Source: Lingula anatina
Lineage: Eukaryota; Brachiopoda; Lingulata; Lingulida; Lingulidae
DNA: 47,446 bases
Direction of reading: 5' to 3'
Assembly: GCF_001039355.2 (NCBI RefSeq)
Contig: NW_019775625.1
Coordinates: forward strand, 1 to 47,446
Shown: one piece after another, positions 1 through 12,462 of the stretch
How the letters are laid out: each line of letters starts with the position of its first letter
Numbering within the stretch: position 1 is the stretch's first letter
The notes under the pieces: model-generated
Database searches by the model: none
Told to the model about the DNA's origin: nothing
The model's input: the letters and a program-made list of their open reading frames with translations, nothing else
Translations under genes and position numbers: made by a program

Positions 1-363
1 TTTATATATATATATAGAATTACATATACAGTAGGAATCCCTCGCTAAGACTGTTCAGTGAAAGGGGCTAAAATTAGGCTTAGTCCAAAAAACCAAAGTA
101 TATTTGGATACAGAGTTTTAATTTTTTCTGTGGTTCAAGATATTAGCAGAGAGATATTTCACTCTCCATCAACATATTGTTTCACAGTTATTTATGAAAT
201 TAATGTCAACAGATTTACCAAAATCAAAATTTGAAAAGGCTTACATGTTCCAAGTGACTAACATCTTCTGTCGTAGTCAATGAAAGTGGTGGGGCTAGGT
301 TTTGGAAGAAGAGACTCATTTTACCTACAATGTCATATGCTTTCTTATGAACTTTCATTCTAG

Positions 364-628
364 ATCGAGAGGATCACCCTTCAGACATGAACAGGAGTTC
401 CCAAGAAACAGGCAAGGTAGTGGTCGATTTGACAATAGGGGGCAGCACAGAAATGAAAGATCAAGACAGGACAGTGAGGGAAGGGCGCCCTCTGGTGGTT
501 ATCAAAGCAGTGGCAGGAGTAGACAGAATAGTGAAGGAAAATCACCATACAGAGAAAAGCCTTCAGATCCAAGACAGGAGGGTCAGTAGAAATAGTATTT
601 TGCTAGGAGAGAAAAGGTTTTTCCAGCA

Positions 629-676
<48 letters not shown>

Positions 677-2578
677 ATGTAAATGTCAGGGCTGACTGCA
701 TTGAGTGAAGATCTTTCAGAGTCAGGTTTATTGTTTAACAGAAAATAGAAAACTGAAGGCTTTTTATTAAGCTTTTCAAAATGAAAGCTGATTCAGTTAA
801 CATTCATTTGAATTTTAGGATCTTTTTTTTTCTCACTTGGTGCAACATATTTTCAGGTCAAGATAGCTCCAATCCAAAGAGGGTGAGAAGTAGAGGAGGG
901 GGAGGAGGCAGGGGACAGAACCAGGGTCACAGTGGAAGACAGGGAAAGAAGCAGGCTTTTGTGAGCTCTAGTTTTATATTAAAAAAAACCTGTTCACTGG
1001 ATGGTGTCCTTTGTGCCTCCTTTGTGCAACCACGAAACTTGCATTGCTAAAAAGGATACACAAGCATTGCTTTGGTTGCAAAATGCTCAGCCAGTTGTCA
1101 TCATGTAAATTATTATTATTATTTTTTTTTTTTTACTCTCAAACAGGGCTGTACTGCAGGACGCAGAAAGGATAATGTCCAGTGTAAAGGGGGCTTTGTC
1201 TGTGATCACTGAGTGCCTGTTATCAGTTGCTAAATTCTTATTATGGGTTTTTAGTGCATTTGTATTAAGCTTCACATCATTTAATGAAATTGTCAGTATC
1301 CATTCTTCTTATTATTATTAAGAATGTTCATTTTGATTTCTTATAATTTTTAGTTGCTGAATACTTTTCATTTATCTTCATTGAATTTGAATTAGGCTTC
1401 AATGCATGATAAAAAAAATTCATTCATTCTTATTGACATCACAGAATATTTTTGATTTCCGCAACAGTTTGTTTCAAACAATAATAATAATAATAAAAAT
1501 AATAGTAATAATAATAACAATTTCAGAAATTCAGCCCTCATTGGTCAGTAGAGAAGGTGTCAGAAGGCCTGAAGAGAGGCGAGCTGATTGAGGGACCAAT
1601 CAGAATCAACCCCAGGAACTTCGAAGATGCCTACCTGCCACACCCTGTATGTGTAATTTCTTCTTAGCAAAACATTTTGATGGAATTTTACATTGAGTTT
1701 ATATACCAATAGTGCACAGGGTCTTAATGTGCCACACTCTATATGTATATTGTTTTTATTGGAATACATTGGCATTTTATATGTGCACAGGGTTTTAATG
1801 TGCCCCATCCAACGTGTGTAGTTGTCTTTATTAGTTCATGTTCATTTGGTAGAATTATGTTCCACTGGGTACACAGGGGTTTATAGCAGTGCTTGATTGT
1901 AGTCATTGCGCCATGAATGTTTTGGTAGTTGTATATATAATCGCTGTGATTTCAAATATAATTTAGTTTACTGAACATGACAGTTTGTTCTGTAAAGGTG
2001 GGGTGCAAATATAGTATGATATTGAAGAAGATTTTTAGAATTGAAGTGCAAATGTAGTATGATGCTGCAGAGGAATTTCGGAAGCAGGGTGCAAATGTAG
2101 TATGATATTGAAGAAGTTTTTTAGAATCAGAATGAACTATTACTCCTTACGCATATATCCTCCTATGGAAATGTGTTAAATTTCAACACTATAATAGAAC
2201 AGATGCAAAAATGCATATTATTTAAGTATAACCTGGGCCTGTTTATAGGGGAAGAGATCTCCACCAGTAGAAAGCCAAATGAAATATTGATACAGGGAGT
2301 CTGGTTTAATGTTGTCTATTGCATGATATGGGATGTTTTCAGGATGGCAAGTCTGACGTGTATATCCATGGCATAATGAACAGGAATCGAGCTCTGAATG
2401 GAGATATTGTGGCAGTATTATTGAAACCTAGGGAAGAATGGAAGGTGAGAATACTGTAAAGACTTGAACATCTGAATTTATTTGATATGAAATAAAACAA
2501 GTTCAAGATGAATGCAAGTCACATTTAATGATAACTGCAGGCTCCCTAGGGAGTTGGAAAGTGAATTGTTAATCCAGC

Positions 2579-2627
<49 letters not shown>

Positions 2628-4021
2628 TATTATTATTTTTTTTTGTCTATCACTTAGGTGCTAATGGAGGATGTGCAAGCATTTGAGGAAAACATGGTAG
2701 CTGAAATGGAGGCACTCACTCTAGAGGCCGATGTCAATAACCACGACAACAATGACAATTACATCGATGATGACAATGACGATGATGATGCAGACGTGGT
2801 AGTTGAGGAAGAGTACACAGAGGAAGAAGATGAGGGGGAAGATAAGATACAAAATGGGGCTGTTGGAAATAACGATACCAGTGCTGCCATCTACAATGAA
2901 AGTGAAATACCAGAATGTGAAAACTTGGATGACACTAGACGGGATGATACAACCCCAGTCACAAAGGTTCTGGAAGATACTCAGGAAAGCTGTTCTACCA
3001 CAAGTAGTGATGTAAATCTTGGTGCTGCCACCTGTGTTCCTACCTCAGAGCCTTCCCAGGATGCAGTGTTGACCCCCAGCAAAGATGCTTCCAGTGCTGA
3101 TTTACAGAAGACTGCAACCAGTTCAGTCAAAAAGAAGGAAAAGTGAGTTAAATGCATAGATGTTGTCAAATATATGTTTTCTGCTTTCGTTCTTGTTTGT
3201 TTGGGAAAGGATTGTATACAAATTTTATGAAATTAGAAGCTTTCTCATTATTTGGAGAAGATTTGTCAAACATTCCCCGTTATTGTTTATTCTTACACTT
3301 GAAAAGAAAAATATGTATTGTCTTTATAATAAACAAAAATTAAGCATAATTGTTTTTGAATGCGGTGAATTGTAAGATACTGTGATTGCCCATCAGGTCT
3401 CAGAAGAAGGGTTCTCCCAGGTATAAGCACACCACTCTGAAGCAGTTCACAGATGGGAAAAGTCCAGCAGCCAAGGTTTTGTTCCATGAAGGCAACTCGG
3501 AGGAGGAGGCCCAGGTTAACCACGACAAGTTTCTGCAGAGGATGGGAACGGTAAGTGTTTGTCTGGACACGGCAGGCATTTGAGGAGTCTAAAAGGAGTT
3601 CTTTAATGAGTCTACCTGCATCGTGAAATTCATTTAGCCATTAGGTAATAATTATTATTTTTGTATAAAGTTTATAAAAGAAAACTGTTTATTATTATTT
3701 AATGAAATTTTGTACTGTCATGCTGTTCTTGATGATGTCACTAAGTTTTTTACTGAATTTGATGATGTCACTGTAAGTTGTATGTAGTATTTGATGATGT
3801 CACTGTAAGTTGTGTACACAATTTGATGATGTCATTGTAGGTTGTATATATAATAGAGAAGAAGCACAGCCGTGCTTCCACGGGTCACATCAAACTGATG
3901 CAGGACAGGAACAAGGACAAGGCTCTGTTCTCCCCCATTGACCCTAGAGTGCCAAGAATATGTATAGCTATGACAGACTGCCCACAAGGTACTTTACTGC
4001 ACTGTTAGTGTGTTTGTGTGT

Positions 4022-4078
<57 letters not shown>

Positions 4079-4411
4079 CGCAAGTGTGCACATTCTGAAA
4101 AGATGAAATGTCAGCTGAAGAGAAATAGAATGAATGTTATCACAGTAAAAAAGAAGAAATCGTTTTTTTTTTTTTTGACAGATCAGTAATTGAACTGATG
4201 TGCAGATGCATTTTTGCAACATTTTTGAGGCTTTTTTTTTACTCTGCTGAATATTGTTCATTTAAAATGAATTCAGCATTTGGGGGTAACAGCTGTATGA
4301 GTTACGTTTATTTATTATTACAGGGTTTTATGAAAGACCTGAGGACTTTTCCAGAAGTTTATTTGTAGCAAGGATCACAGAGTGGGATGAAGTGTCACAG
4401 TTTCCTAAGGG
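364..4411 (+). CDS. DIS3L2: DIS3-like exonuclease 2, N-terminal exons (3' part missing)
   Basis: DIS3L2 is a cytoplasmic RNase II/RNB-family 3'-5' exoribonuclease that degrades oligouridylated RNAs. I read eight exons with GT-AG borders and compatible phases: 364-581, 857-960, 1527-1646, 2343-2444, 2658-3142, 3397-3550, 3841-3988 and 4324-4411. The first two encode an Arg/Gly/Ser-rich tail. Exon 3 contains [20 protein letters not shown] and [13 protein letters not shown], exon 4 [10 protein letters not shown] and [15 protein letters not shown], both typical of the first cold-shock domain. Exon 5 is a long acidic, low-complexity insert that is also variable in relatives. Exons 7-8 contain [27 protein letters not shown] and [20 protein letters not shown], matching the second cold-shock region. 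The start codon lies upstream of the window or in an exon I cannot place. The catalytic RNB and S1 domains should follow but the sequence hits an N at 4620 and then changes character. Confidence 0.93.
631..671. repeat. poly-T tract in DIS3L2 intron 1
   Basis: About 41 consecutive T in the intron between the first two recognised DIS3L2 exons. It may be the tail of a minus-strand retro-insertion, but no element body is recognisable beside it. Confidence 0.8.
1630..1830 (+). repeat. Irregular tandem copies of an exon end and its splice donor
   Basis: The end of DIS3L2 exon 3 and its donor (TGCCACACCCTGTATGTG, from 1636) reappear as diverged copies from about 1730 and 1801, linked by similar 'GTGCACAGGGT.TTAATG' segments. 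The duplicated unit includes coding sequence plus the donor site; later copies have decayed. Confidence 0.6.
1995..2125. repeat. Three tandem units of about 55 bp in a DIS3L2 intron
   Basis: The motif 'GGTGCAAAT.TAGTATGAT' followed by 'ATTGAAGAAG.TTTTTAGAAT' occurs about three times head to tail, with the middle unit most diverged. No coding potential. Confidence 0.6.
2578..2635. repeat. (ATT)n microsatellite
   Basis: About 18 trinucleotide units just upstream of the acceptor of DIS3L2 exon 5. Confidence 0.9.
3731..3850 (+). repeat. 30-32 bp tandem repeat running into a splice acceptor
   Basis: Four units starting at 3731, 3761, 3793 and 3825 share 'GATGATGTCA.TGTA.GTTGTA'. In two middle units the motif reads CTGTAAGTTGT (donor-like). 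In the last unit it reads TTGTAG/GTTGTA, which is the actual acceptor and first bases of the 3841 exon. Confidence 0.75.
4006..4082. repeat. (GT)n/(CG)n microsatellite
   Basis: A long GT dinucleotide run grades into a short CG run. It lies in the intron after the 3841-3988 exon. Confidence 0.9.
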
Positions 4412-4619
4412 GTGAGTATAGAGTGTTGTTGATCACAGAGTGGGATGAAGTATCACAGTTTCCTAAGGGGTGAGTGTAGAGTGTTGTTGATCACAGAGTG
4501 GGATGAAGTGTCACAGCTTCTTAAGGGGTGAGTGTAGTGTAGTTGATCACAGAGTGGGATGAAGTGTCACAGTTTCCTAAGGGGTGAGTGTAGTGTAGTT
4601 GATCACAGAGTGGGATGAA
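4373..4619 (+). repeat. 56-58 bp tandem repeat duplicating a DIS3L2 exon end and donor
   Basis: The unit starts GATCACAGAGTGGGATGAAG and contains the last 39 coding bases of exon 4324-4411 plus its GTGAGT donor and a little intron. Five starts are visible (about 4373, 4431, 4489, 4545 and 4601); the fifth is cut by the N at 4620. Units differ at only a few positions, so the array is young. The repeat probably caused the assembly break. Confidence 0.85.
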
Positions 4620-4620
4620 N
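4620..4620. other. Single N, probable contig join
   Basis: The N interrupts a tandem repeat and the next base begins unrelated sequence. The distance and order across it cannot be trusted. Confidence 0.8.
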
Positions 4621-7511
4621 ACAAATAAAGACACGCTGTTTATTTGATATTTGTTTTATTGATTGTTTTACCAACAGAATGCATGAAATAACCTTAAATA
4701 GATTTGGTAATATGCAGCATATATATATACATGACTTTTTACCTTTCTACGAAGTAGGCCCTATTCACAATGCTTTTATATTTTGAGAGCATGGATAAAG
4801 ACATGTTGTTAGTTTGATACGTGTTTCTGTGGTAAATTAGTGTTTCCAGCTGTGTACTGAAAACATAACTTTTCTTAAGCAATTTTTTTTTTTTTGGGGT
4901 CCCCAGAGGATGTCAAAAAATGTCATAAAAATAAAAAAGTGTGGCCTAAACTACAAATAACTTTATCGTGTAAGCATATAATATGCCAAAGAAATGCTGT
5001 CAATGGAGAGCTGTGTTGCATTATCGTTGGAAAAAGATCAGAACAAACACTGCCCTCTTTAACAATTCAAGCAGTTACCCTGCGTTAAGATACTGCCAGA
5101 TATTTATATATGAAGAATGATAACTCACCAGTTACTTTTTATAAATTGTGGATAAAATCATACGCTATTGCTAGGTAATGACTGCACAATTTCTGGTCAT
5201 GATATGACGAAGATATCAAAACAAATTATTGAAAATAAATTTACCTAGAATTAATGGTTGCAAAGTCCAAATAGGTCCTGCGACCTTGATAGTGTGTGTT
5301 AAAGCAGACCGAGAAAGAAAGCGGTAATACTCGAGAACGTTTCGTATGTAACTACAGGCAAGCATGTAAATTTCAATGACGCAGTTACACTCTATTGATA
5401 TATGCCTATATAAAGGATTTGAACAAACTGATAAAATGGAAGATTCTACTTTATGCAACTTCCTTCAGTCAATATAATAGAAAGCTAATACCAGTGAATA
5501 CTCGCCTATTTCGACATGTCTTATTATTACGGCGTATCTCCTGGATGGAAGCTATTTTATTTTTTTACTTTGATAGCCTCATACTCTGCTAAAGATGCTC
5601 TAGCCAAACAGAAAAATATTGGGGTAAAAAAAAAAACAATTTCAATACTAGCTGTTGATTGAAGAAAATTAATGCTTTATTCTTTTACAAGACATTATTA
5701 CTGAGAGTCAACTCAACATGTTAAATACAATTTTGGACTTATATTAGACTAAAGAACAATTTAATTATACCAACAACAACAACAGCAATAATAATACCGT
5801 GAACTTTTCTTTGATTGTCGCAAGGTTACCAATGTTTCTGTAGTAAGCCTTAAATTCCAGAGAGGTAACGATTTTATTGACCAAGTTGTTACTTCCTTTT
5901 CTAAGACCGAAACCAATGTCTCAATATCCATTTTACACGTCGCTTCATTCCTAAAAACTAGGCGTGATTACAAATACCCGGTACGTCACCATACTTCTGT
6001 TTTTTGCATTTGGTTTTGCCTGCTCTAGATCTATGATTTGGTAATGAAAAGATAAATACCTGAAATAAACCAATCGGTGACATCACCCGAATCACTGCTC
6101 AAGGACTCATTTTTTCTTATGTGTTTAGGTATGGAAATAGTCCAGCAACAAAAAATTTTTCTCCTAAATATGCATCCTACGCATAGCAACCAGTGTCGAA
6201 CAAAATACAATACATAAACATGACATTAATAATAGTATACATTTTGCCTACTCAATAATCTGTGTTATGAATTTTGACTTTGGTATGTTCTTACCTAAAG
6301 ATATGTAGCCTATTGCGAGTTAGGAGATTTGTTCATACCACTATTGTCGTTGTTTATTTACATTTCTCTTTTAATTTTATCTGCAGATGCCTGCCTTAGT
6401 GTAGAAAGTCTCGCGGAAGGTTTTAATTAGGCCCTGTCGAAGAATAGAACTTCCACAATTGCCTGTTTACACGGGGAGCCGACGGAGTATGGCAGCGCAT
6501 ATTACAACCACAAAAGCCATTTCTCTGTCATTTTGATGGGAGTGGATTAGAATTATGTTTTGTAAGTTTATGTGCCCGTGGCCACATGATAGACGCCGGC
6601 ATATTCACTGAGTGCAACCTAAAGATAAATATCTTTCCGGGTCGGTTCAATAAAATAAAGGTCACCAGGTGTGATAACGGACTTTTACTCACGGCATTAC
6701 TTGCATCTGATGTTCGATTATTACAATGAGAATACCTAATCCTTAGCTCTGCTAACCGCAGCAAATTGCGCAGTAAAGTTCTAAGACCGTTTTTGTGTAC
6801 TCTGTTACAGACATCAGACGAAACGATGTTTAACGTAAACTCTCGAATGAAATTTCATGTATCAACTGTCTTCTTAATTTTGTTAATGATATGTTTTATG
6901 TTTCAATCAAAACGTGGCTACCTGGCAGTCAGAGGATAAACGGTTACGGTACAAAGTCTTTTTCAAAATGGTATTTTCTTCAAGTTTGAATAGTGGCGGT
7001 TAGAAAAATAATTCATGTTCGGTTGAAGAATGAATTAGAATATAAAAATAGACGCTTGGAATTCCTGACACTCTGGCCCAAGCTGACCATGACAAACCCT
7101 ATATTTTCGTATGAGAAAATGTATTTGTGTTGCAACCCAGTGGTTGCGCCATTTTACACCAGATAATGAGGTTGAGAACATATAGCAATAAACTATGCAA
7201 CTTTGAAAATTTTAATGATGTTGTCGTTGACAAATCATCAATTTAATCAATTGGTTGGTCTGATATGTTGACCTCTGCGACCTCCATGGACGCTTCTTAC
7301 TGGTCGATATTAGAACGCTTTATCTTCCTCTCTTTGATGTTAACGGACACAACAATAGAAAAGATGTTTAAAGCCTATCTTCAGTTTGAAGTTGCGTACA
7401 TTCGTTTACTCATCATGACCACCTTGGCTCTGAAAACGCACTGGCTACACCGACAACCTTTCAATCATCAATGGAGTTGCACAGGTATTGCACGTCAACT
7501 ACACTAAGTTA
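4621..7511. other. No supported gene
   Basis: AT-rich sequence. Open frames here are short, lack recognisable domains and show no convincing splice structure. No DIS3L2 RNB exon was found, consistent with a misjoin or a very long intron. Confidence 0.5.
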
Positions 7512-9141
7512 CACAGAATCATGTTAATAGCTTATATGGTAATACAGAATCATGTCTAAGATTAAATTCAAAGCTGTCACCATGGTTCACCACCACCAGT
7601 GGAGTTAGACAAGGGGATAGTCTGTCACCTACATTTTAAATAATCTGATCTCTGAGCTAAATAAACATAAAGGAGGGATCAATATAAATGAGAGTTTGAA
7701 TCTAAGGGCGCATTCCCATAGATTTTAGATCGATCTATCCCCGTGGGGAGTCTCACTAGATTACTGTCAAATAATCCGGCTTAAATGTCCGTCCTGCCTA
7801 CTACAAGCTGTAAGGGGATAATTAACTTTCGTGTCCGCTCGGCTGACAGCTATTTAGCGTGAACCCCCAGAGAGTTAGGTCGATCTAGTTAGATCGATCT
7901 AATCTCTGGGAATGGGGTCTAACAGGTCTCCTTTATGCTGAGATCTGGTAATAGTATCTGATAGTACAGAAGAACTGAACAGCAGCCTGGAGGTGGTGGA
8001 CCAATGGTGAATACTTAGCAAATGGAATGTGCTAATTAATTACAAGAAGACAAAGTGTGTACATTATAGGCCTAGACACAAAGAATGTGCTGCAGATCCT
8101 GTATATTTTGGAGGTCACCATATAGAATGAGTTGATAAGTATAAATATCTGGGGGTTTATGTCGCAATATTACAATAAATTTTAAAAATCAGTAACTAGA
8201 GCACTGGGTTTGATTATAGCAAAATCAAAAAAGGTTGGTCAAATGGGATTCTCTACATACCAAAATTGTTTAACAGTTGTGTGACTCCAATTTTAGAATA
8301 TGGGTCGTGGGTCTGGGGATTCTCAGAAAGTGAAACCTGTGAAAAAGTATGCTCAATGCGTTAAGATACTATTTGGGAGTACACCGATTTACACCAAAAA
8401 TTAGTCTGTATAGTGACTCAGGTTGGATACCACTAAAATTTAATAGGTGGTTGAACATACTTAGACTTTGGAACAATTTAATATTCACCCAAAATGAAAG
8501 ACTTGTCAAACAGATTTTTTAGAAGATGACAAATTGGGGGAAAAACTGGTGCTCTGAGGTAAGAGAGATATTCAAATTCTGTAAAATGGAAACCTTTTTT
8601 TTAACAAACAAATTGTGGATATAGAATACATTAAAAAACTCTTTTATGAAAAATTTCAAATTAAATGGAAAAAAAGACATTTTTAAATTCCCTAAACTTC
8701 GAACATATATGACATTTAAAAAAAGAATAGAAAACTGAAAAATATTTACACGTAGATAATAGAAAAGAAAAATAATTTTTTACTCAATTTCGAATGGGCA
8801 TTTTGCCTTTGGAGGTAGAAACTGGACGGTATACAAATACACCTTTAGATGAAAGAATATACCAAGTATGCAAAAAAGAACTAGAAGATAAGAGTCATTT
8901 CTTACTTCGGTGCACTGCTTACACAGAGAAAAGAGATCAATTTTATAAAAAGTTGGAGATTCAAAAAAATGATACAAATGACATTTCTATAGAAGACTTA
9001 ATGGAAAAAAATTGAGGCAATTAGCAAAATTTATTATTAAGATTTTTGAATTGAGACAGGAAAAATAGTATACAACAGGTGTTTATAAGCCCGAAGAGCT
9101 GGGTGTTCTATACACATGACACGTTAATAAATGATGATGAT
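7512..9141 (+). mobile_element. Decayed LINE: reverse transcriptase and C-terminal region
   Basis: Frames broken by stops and frameshifts still give recognisable reverse transcriptase pieces. At about 7575-7640 there is SPWFTTTSGVRQGDSLSPT (RT motif before the active site). After the nested MITE come a decayed active-site box, LVIVSDSTEELNSSLEVVDQW and VDKYKYLGVYV. At 8794-9015 there is a post-RT segment (FRMGILPLEVETGRY, then CKKELEDKSHFLLRC) of the Cys-His-Cys type found near LINE C termini. The element ends near a short GAT/ATT tail at about 9131-9150, typical of LINE 3' ends. It is a dead 5'-truncated copy. The clade is not determined. Confidence 0.8.
7706..7919. mobile_element. MITE, PIF/Harbinger-like, nested in the LINE
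   Basis: A 214-bp element bounded by TAA on both sides (target duplication). Its imperfect terminal inverted repeats read GGGCGCATTCCCATAGATT and, from the other end, GACCCCATTCCCAGAGATT; both continue into TTAGATCGATCT. It splits the reverse transcriptase region. A second copy lies at 32686-32900. A TWA target site is characteristic of Harbinger elements. No transposase is encoded. Confidence 0.8.
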
Positions 9142-10159
9142 GATTATTATTAAGTTTCATCCAGATATGATTGGGATTGGCAATATTAGGGTTTGAAAAC
9201 TGAAATGTTACCACCATGGAAAAATCCTAATGACGGGCTCTGGCTGTTGATAGGCTTTAGAGGGAGGATAAAATTGCTTTTAAGGCACACAACCGATTGA
9301 CTGTCTATTTAACAAGACTGTTCACAGAAAAAAACACGTCATTCCTAAAGATTTTGTCAGTTGTATTCAGTATAACTGATTAAAATAGTTACAGACAAAC
9401 AAAAAATTACACTCCATATCACATTAAATAAAGGTATTTAAATAACTAACTAAAAACACACAACATAAAAGCAACCGACTGTTCTATTCACATCAATACA
9501 CATAACACAAAAGTTTACACACATGCTTTATTCATAATTATTACACCAGACAGAACTGGAGAAAATTTACAGAGATAGATGGTTATAGTAATAATACAGA
9601 TTTTTTTACACAGATGCATATACCAGAATTACATATATAGGTATGCATCGTTATTTCACATACATAGTAATTCATAATCATAAACTAAGGTGCAATCTTA
9701 ATGACGAGCCAACAACGTAAGTTAGCATCATGCTTTTATCGTTGTATACTTGACTAAGGTATAGAAAAATTAGGCATGTACGAGCTTATTTTCTACTATG
9801 TGAAATGAACCGCGATTTTACAGTAATTATTTATCGCCTTAGACATCACTAAGTGGAAGATACAGCATAGTGTCTTTTCTCAAAAGCGAGGTTAAGGAAT
9901 TTGGCCAAGGAAATTATCACCGCTCGTTAGGGTTGTTCATTAGGGTTGTTCGTTAGGGTTGTTTAAATGCGTAAATCATGTATGGCCGCTTTGTACCACT
10001 CGGAAGAGTTCCTAACTGTGTAGAGGGCAGGTAATTAAACAGGTAATTAAAAAGTGCTCTTCATCCTCTATTACACGACATATTATGGCTTGTGTTATGG
10101 AGGCTACTGCTTGTCACAGTATGCTAAACTATACATGTTTCAAACTATACTGGAGGCCT
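9142..10159. other. No supported gene; short 12-bp tandem
   Basis: AT-rich unassigned sequence. At about 9926-9962 a unit 'GTTAGGGTTGTT' repeats about three times; it contains TTAGGG but is not a telomeric array. Confidence 0.5.
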
Positions 10160-10420
10160 TATGCACTTTCCGCAAACAAAACTTAATCGTCGAAATAAAA
10201 AAGACCAGCAATGGGTTTCCTATCAACTGATGGGACTTTGCTTTCTGGTTCATATATTAGTCTAACTATGTCATCAATGAATATACATGTATAAAAAAAG
10301 TAAGGGAATCGGTGTTTCTCCCTGTTTAACTCCTCTAAATGTTGGTAAGGAATTTGTCAGTCCATGGGTAGTTTAGATGCATGCGGTGTAGTTTTCAAAT
10401 ATTGCTTTTATAGTTTTTGT
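10160..10420 (-). mobile_element. LINE reverse transcriptase fragment
   Basis: The minus strand gives LTNSLPTFRGVKQGETPIPL, the RT motif 'RGVKQGD.lSPlLF', at about 10280-10360. Further 3', in another frame, IAGLFYFDD-VLF is a degenerate YADD active-site box near 10160-10190. Stops and frameshifts show it is dead. Neither end of the element is clear. Confidence 0.7.
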
Positions 10421-11396
10421 AGAATTTTTCACCTACATCTTATTTATGCAGTTTAAAGAGCAAGCCTTTCCTCCTGACACAGTCTCCTACCCCCATCGTT
10501 TTAGATGCAACCAGTTATGCAACAAGGTGCTATAAAATTACCATTTACACAAGCTACTGACCTGCAAGTGCTACCACACATAATCTGACTTCTAAGTTTT
10601 GTCAAGATACCAATGAACCTTGGTCACCCAAGTCGTACCAATGGACCAACATTTAGGGGTCTGCCTGAAGGACTATATTTTATAAGTCTTGTAACAACGC
10701 TAAAATATTTAGTCTATTCAAAACTCTTCTTTCCAATATTTTGTTTTGCAAATAAAAGACGTAACGTATGTTAGTATAATCTCATCAAATCATACCTGAA
10801 GATGGACGTCTATCAGATGGCAAATTTGTTTTCCTTCATTTTATATGATACATGTATTTATGGATTTTGACCAATTTTTATTTTTATTTGTTTATTTATT
10901 TATCTATTTTTGCAGAAACGTTTGTACTACTTGAAATTCCCAGTGCATACTATAGTCTCTTTTTTCTTCCTTACTGCAATGCAGAAAGCGCGCCTTTCAG
11001 AATTAGTTTTTTCTCCCACATCACTGGTACGCAATGTTGGTGTTTTAGTTCAAACTCACATCGAACCCACTGACCTATGCATTCCTTGCTGCAATGCAAA
11101 AGGTGCGCATTTCAGATTGAGCTTTTCCCACATCACTGGTAAGCAATGTTGACGCTTTAGTTCAAACTCACAGTTAACTTATTGACCTAAATTCTCAACC
11201 AGGTAAAGAACAGCACAGTCCAATAATTTATTTTTTGTCAATATTGTTTCTCAAAGTTTTAGCCTTATTTAGTTCTTGGGCCTTCCATCTCCAAAAACTA
11301 GAAGGTAATCTAAAGGCACATTGTATAATTTAACATTTGCATAGGAGATGTTCTTACAGAACGATCTAGCTCTGTAAAAAATCTGGAAATGGCACT
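10421..11396. other. No supported gene; contains one local tandem duplication
   Basis: Unassigned sequence. The only structure I see is the 110-bp duplication listed separately. Confidence 0.45.
10971..11183 (+). repeat. Tandem duplication of about 110 bp
   Basis: Two adjacent copies start at about 10971 and 11081. Both contain 'CTGCAATGCA.AA.G.GCGC', 'CCCACATCACTGGTA.GCAATGTTG' and 'TTTAGTTCAAACTCACA'. They differ by small indels and substitutions. Confidence 0.75.
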
Positions 11397-11520
11397 ATGG
11401 GGAAGCGTGTATCTGAAGTGTGTAAATCAGCATCTTATGCACTATGGCGCATTGGAAAAATAAGGAAAGTGTTAAATAACAAAACCACTGAAAAATTAAT
11501 ACATGCATTTATATTAGAGG
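11397..11520 (+). mobile_element. LINE post-RT fragment
   Basis: One frame encodes VCKSASYALWRIGKIRKVLN followed by TTEKLIHAFI. This matches the segment after the RT palm in CR1/Jockey-superfamily LINEs ('...R.I.KIRK.L....TE.LIHAF..S'). The expected next residues are missing, so only about 40 codons survive. Confidence 0.7.
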
Positions 11521-11803
11521 TGAAGGTCACACAGCTGCAACAGACTTTAGTGGCCAGTGACAAAATCTTGGAATTTACATACTTTGACTTATCAAAGGTA
11601 ATCAGAATTTGTACAGCATATTTTTAAGTCAATCGGGCTCATCCTGGATCGTTATTGGATTTGGATTTGGTTTTGCTGGAAAGGGAACTTGGTGCAAAAA
11701 AATTGGTGTCTGAGACTGACACATCAGTGACGCTTACATTTGCATTCATAGACAACTATTTCACTTTGCAGCGCTCTCGTCATAACTGTAACTAACTGCA
11801 ATT

Positions 11804-12374
11804 ATGAAGTGCGACGGTACGCCGGAGGGTGATTGCCCTGATAGGCGTCATGGCAAAGAAGTGTCCCTGTGTCAGGGTGACCTTATGTTGTGTAAGGACT
11901 GTAAGCGCAAAAGATTCTCAAATACCAAATTCACTGCTGCAGATTGTCTTTCAGACTTAAATGGAGTTGAGAAAGGGCAATTAGTGGATATATTTTTAGC
12001 TTCACTGGATCGAATCTATCTTAGCTCGCAGGACGAAATAACAAACTTTCTGTCAGGAATTCAAATGGACATACTGACAGCCCTGCTTCATAACTTATGT
12101 GAAGTGATCCAAACCACGTTTCCTCATTTAAAAGACCGCAAACCAGTAAATCGACAATCCAAAAACACCATTATCCCTGATATTTTTCATCTCGGATATA
12201 GCATCTGTAACAAAAGGGAAACGAAAGACCTTGATAAAGTATTCCGCCCCAAAGACCAGGCAAATAACATAGCTCGTCACAGCGCGTCTGAGAATGACAT
12301 TGCCAATCTAGCCGAATTAATTGGCCTAATTAGTACGATCAGATCTGAGTATGATGCAGATATTAAAAATCTTA
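11804..12374 (+). CDS. LINE ORF1-like protein, 5' part
   Basis: An ATG-initiated frame runs 190 codons to the N at 12375. The N-terminal 40 residues have a zinc-binding pattern (C3, C11, H17, then CQGDLMLCKDCKRKRF), resembling PHD-like fingers at the start of some LINE ORF1 proteins. A helical stretch with LDRIYLSSQDEITNFLSGIQ follows, then SEYDADIKNL. The frame stops soon after the N (12462), but sequence at 16607-16650 repeats the last 44 bases exactly and continues the same frame into a coiled coil and an ORF1-type domain. The N therefore probably interrupts a longer protein. A domesticated host gene is possible but less likely. Confidence 0.55.
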
Positions 12375-12375
12375 N
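12375..12375. other. Single N, probable contig join
   Basis: It directly follows a 44-bp sequence that also occurs at 16607-16650, suggesting that repeated material terminated the contig. Confidence 0.75.
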
Positions 12376-12462
12376 CAATGCTGTGACGGAGCCAGCTGTT
12401 ACACTGAGGGAAGTGAAGGAAGTCACCACATATTGGTTATTTAACATTTATCTCTGCGCTTA

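Noticed and set aside
302-589. Start of DIS3L2 at the ATG at 302
   Set aside because: Codons before the TTCTAG acceptor at 358-363 do not resemble the family, and the acceptor fits an internal exon.
9926-9962. TTAGGG-containing repeat, possible interstitial telomere
   Set aside because: The unit is 12 bp with other bases between TTAGGG motifs and only about three units; it is a local tandem.
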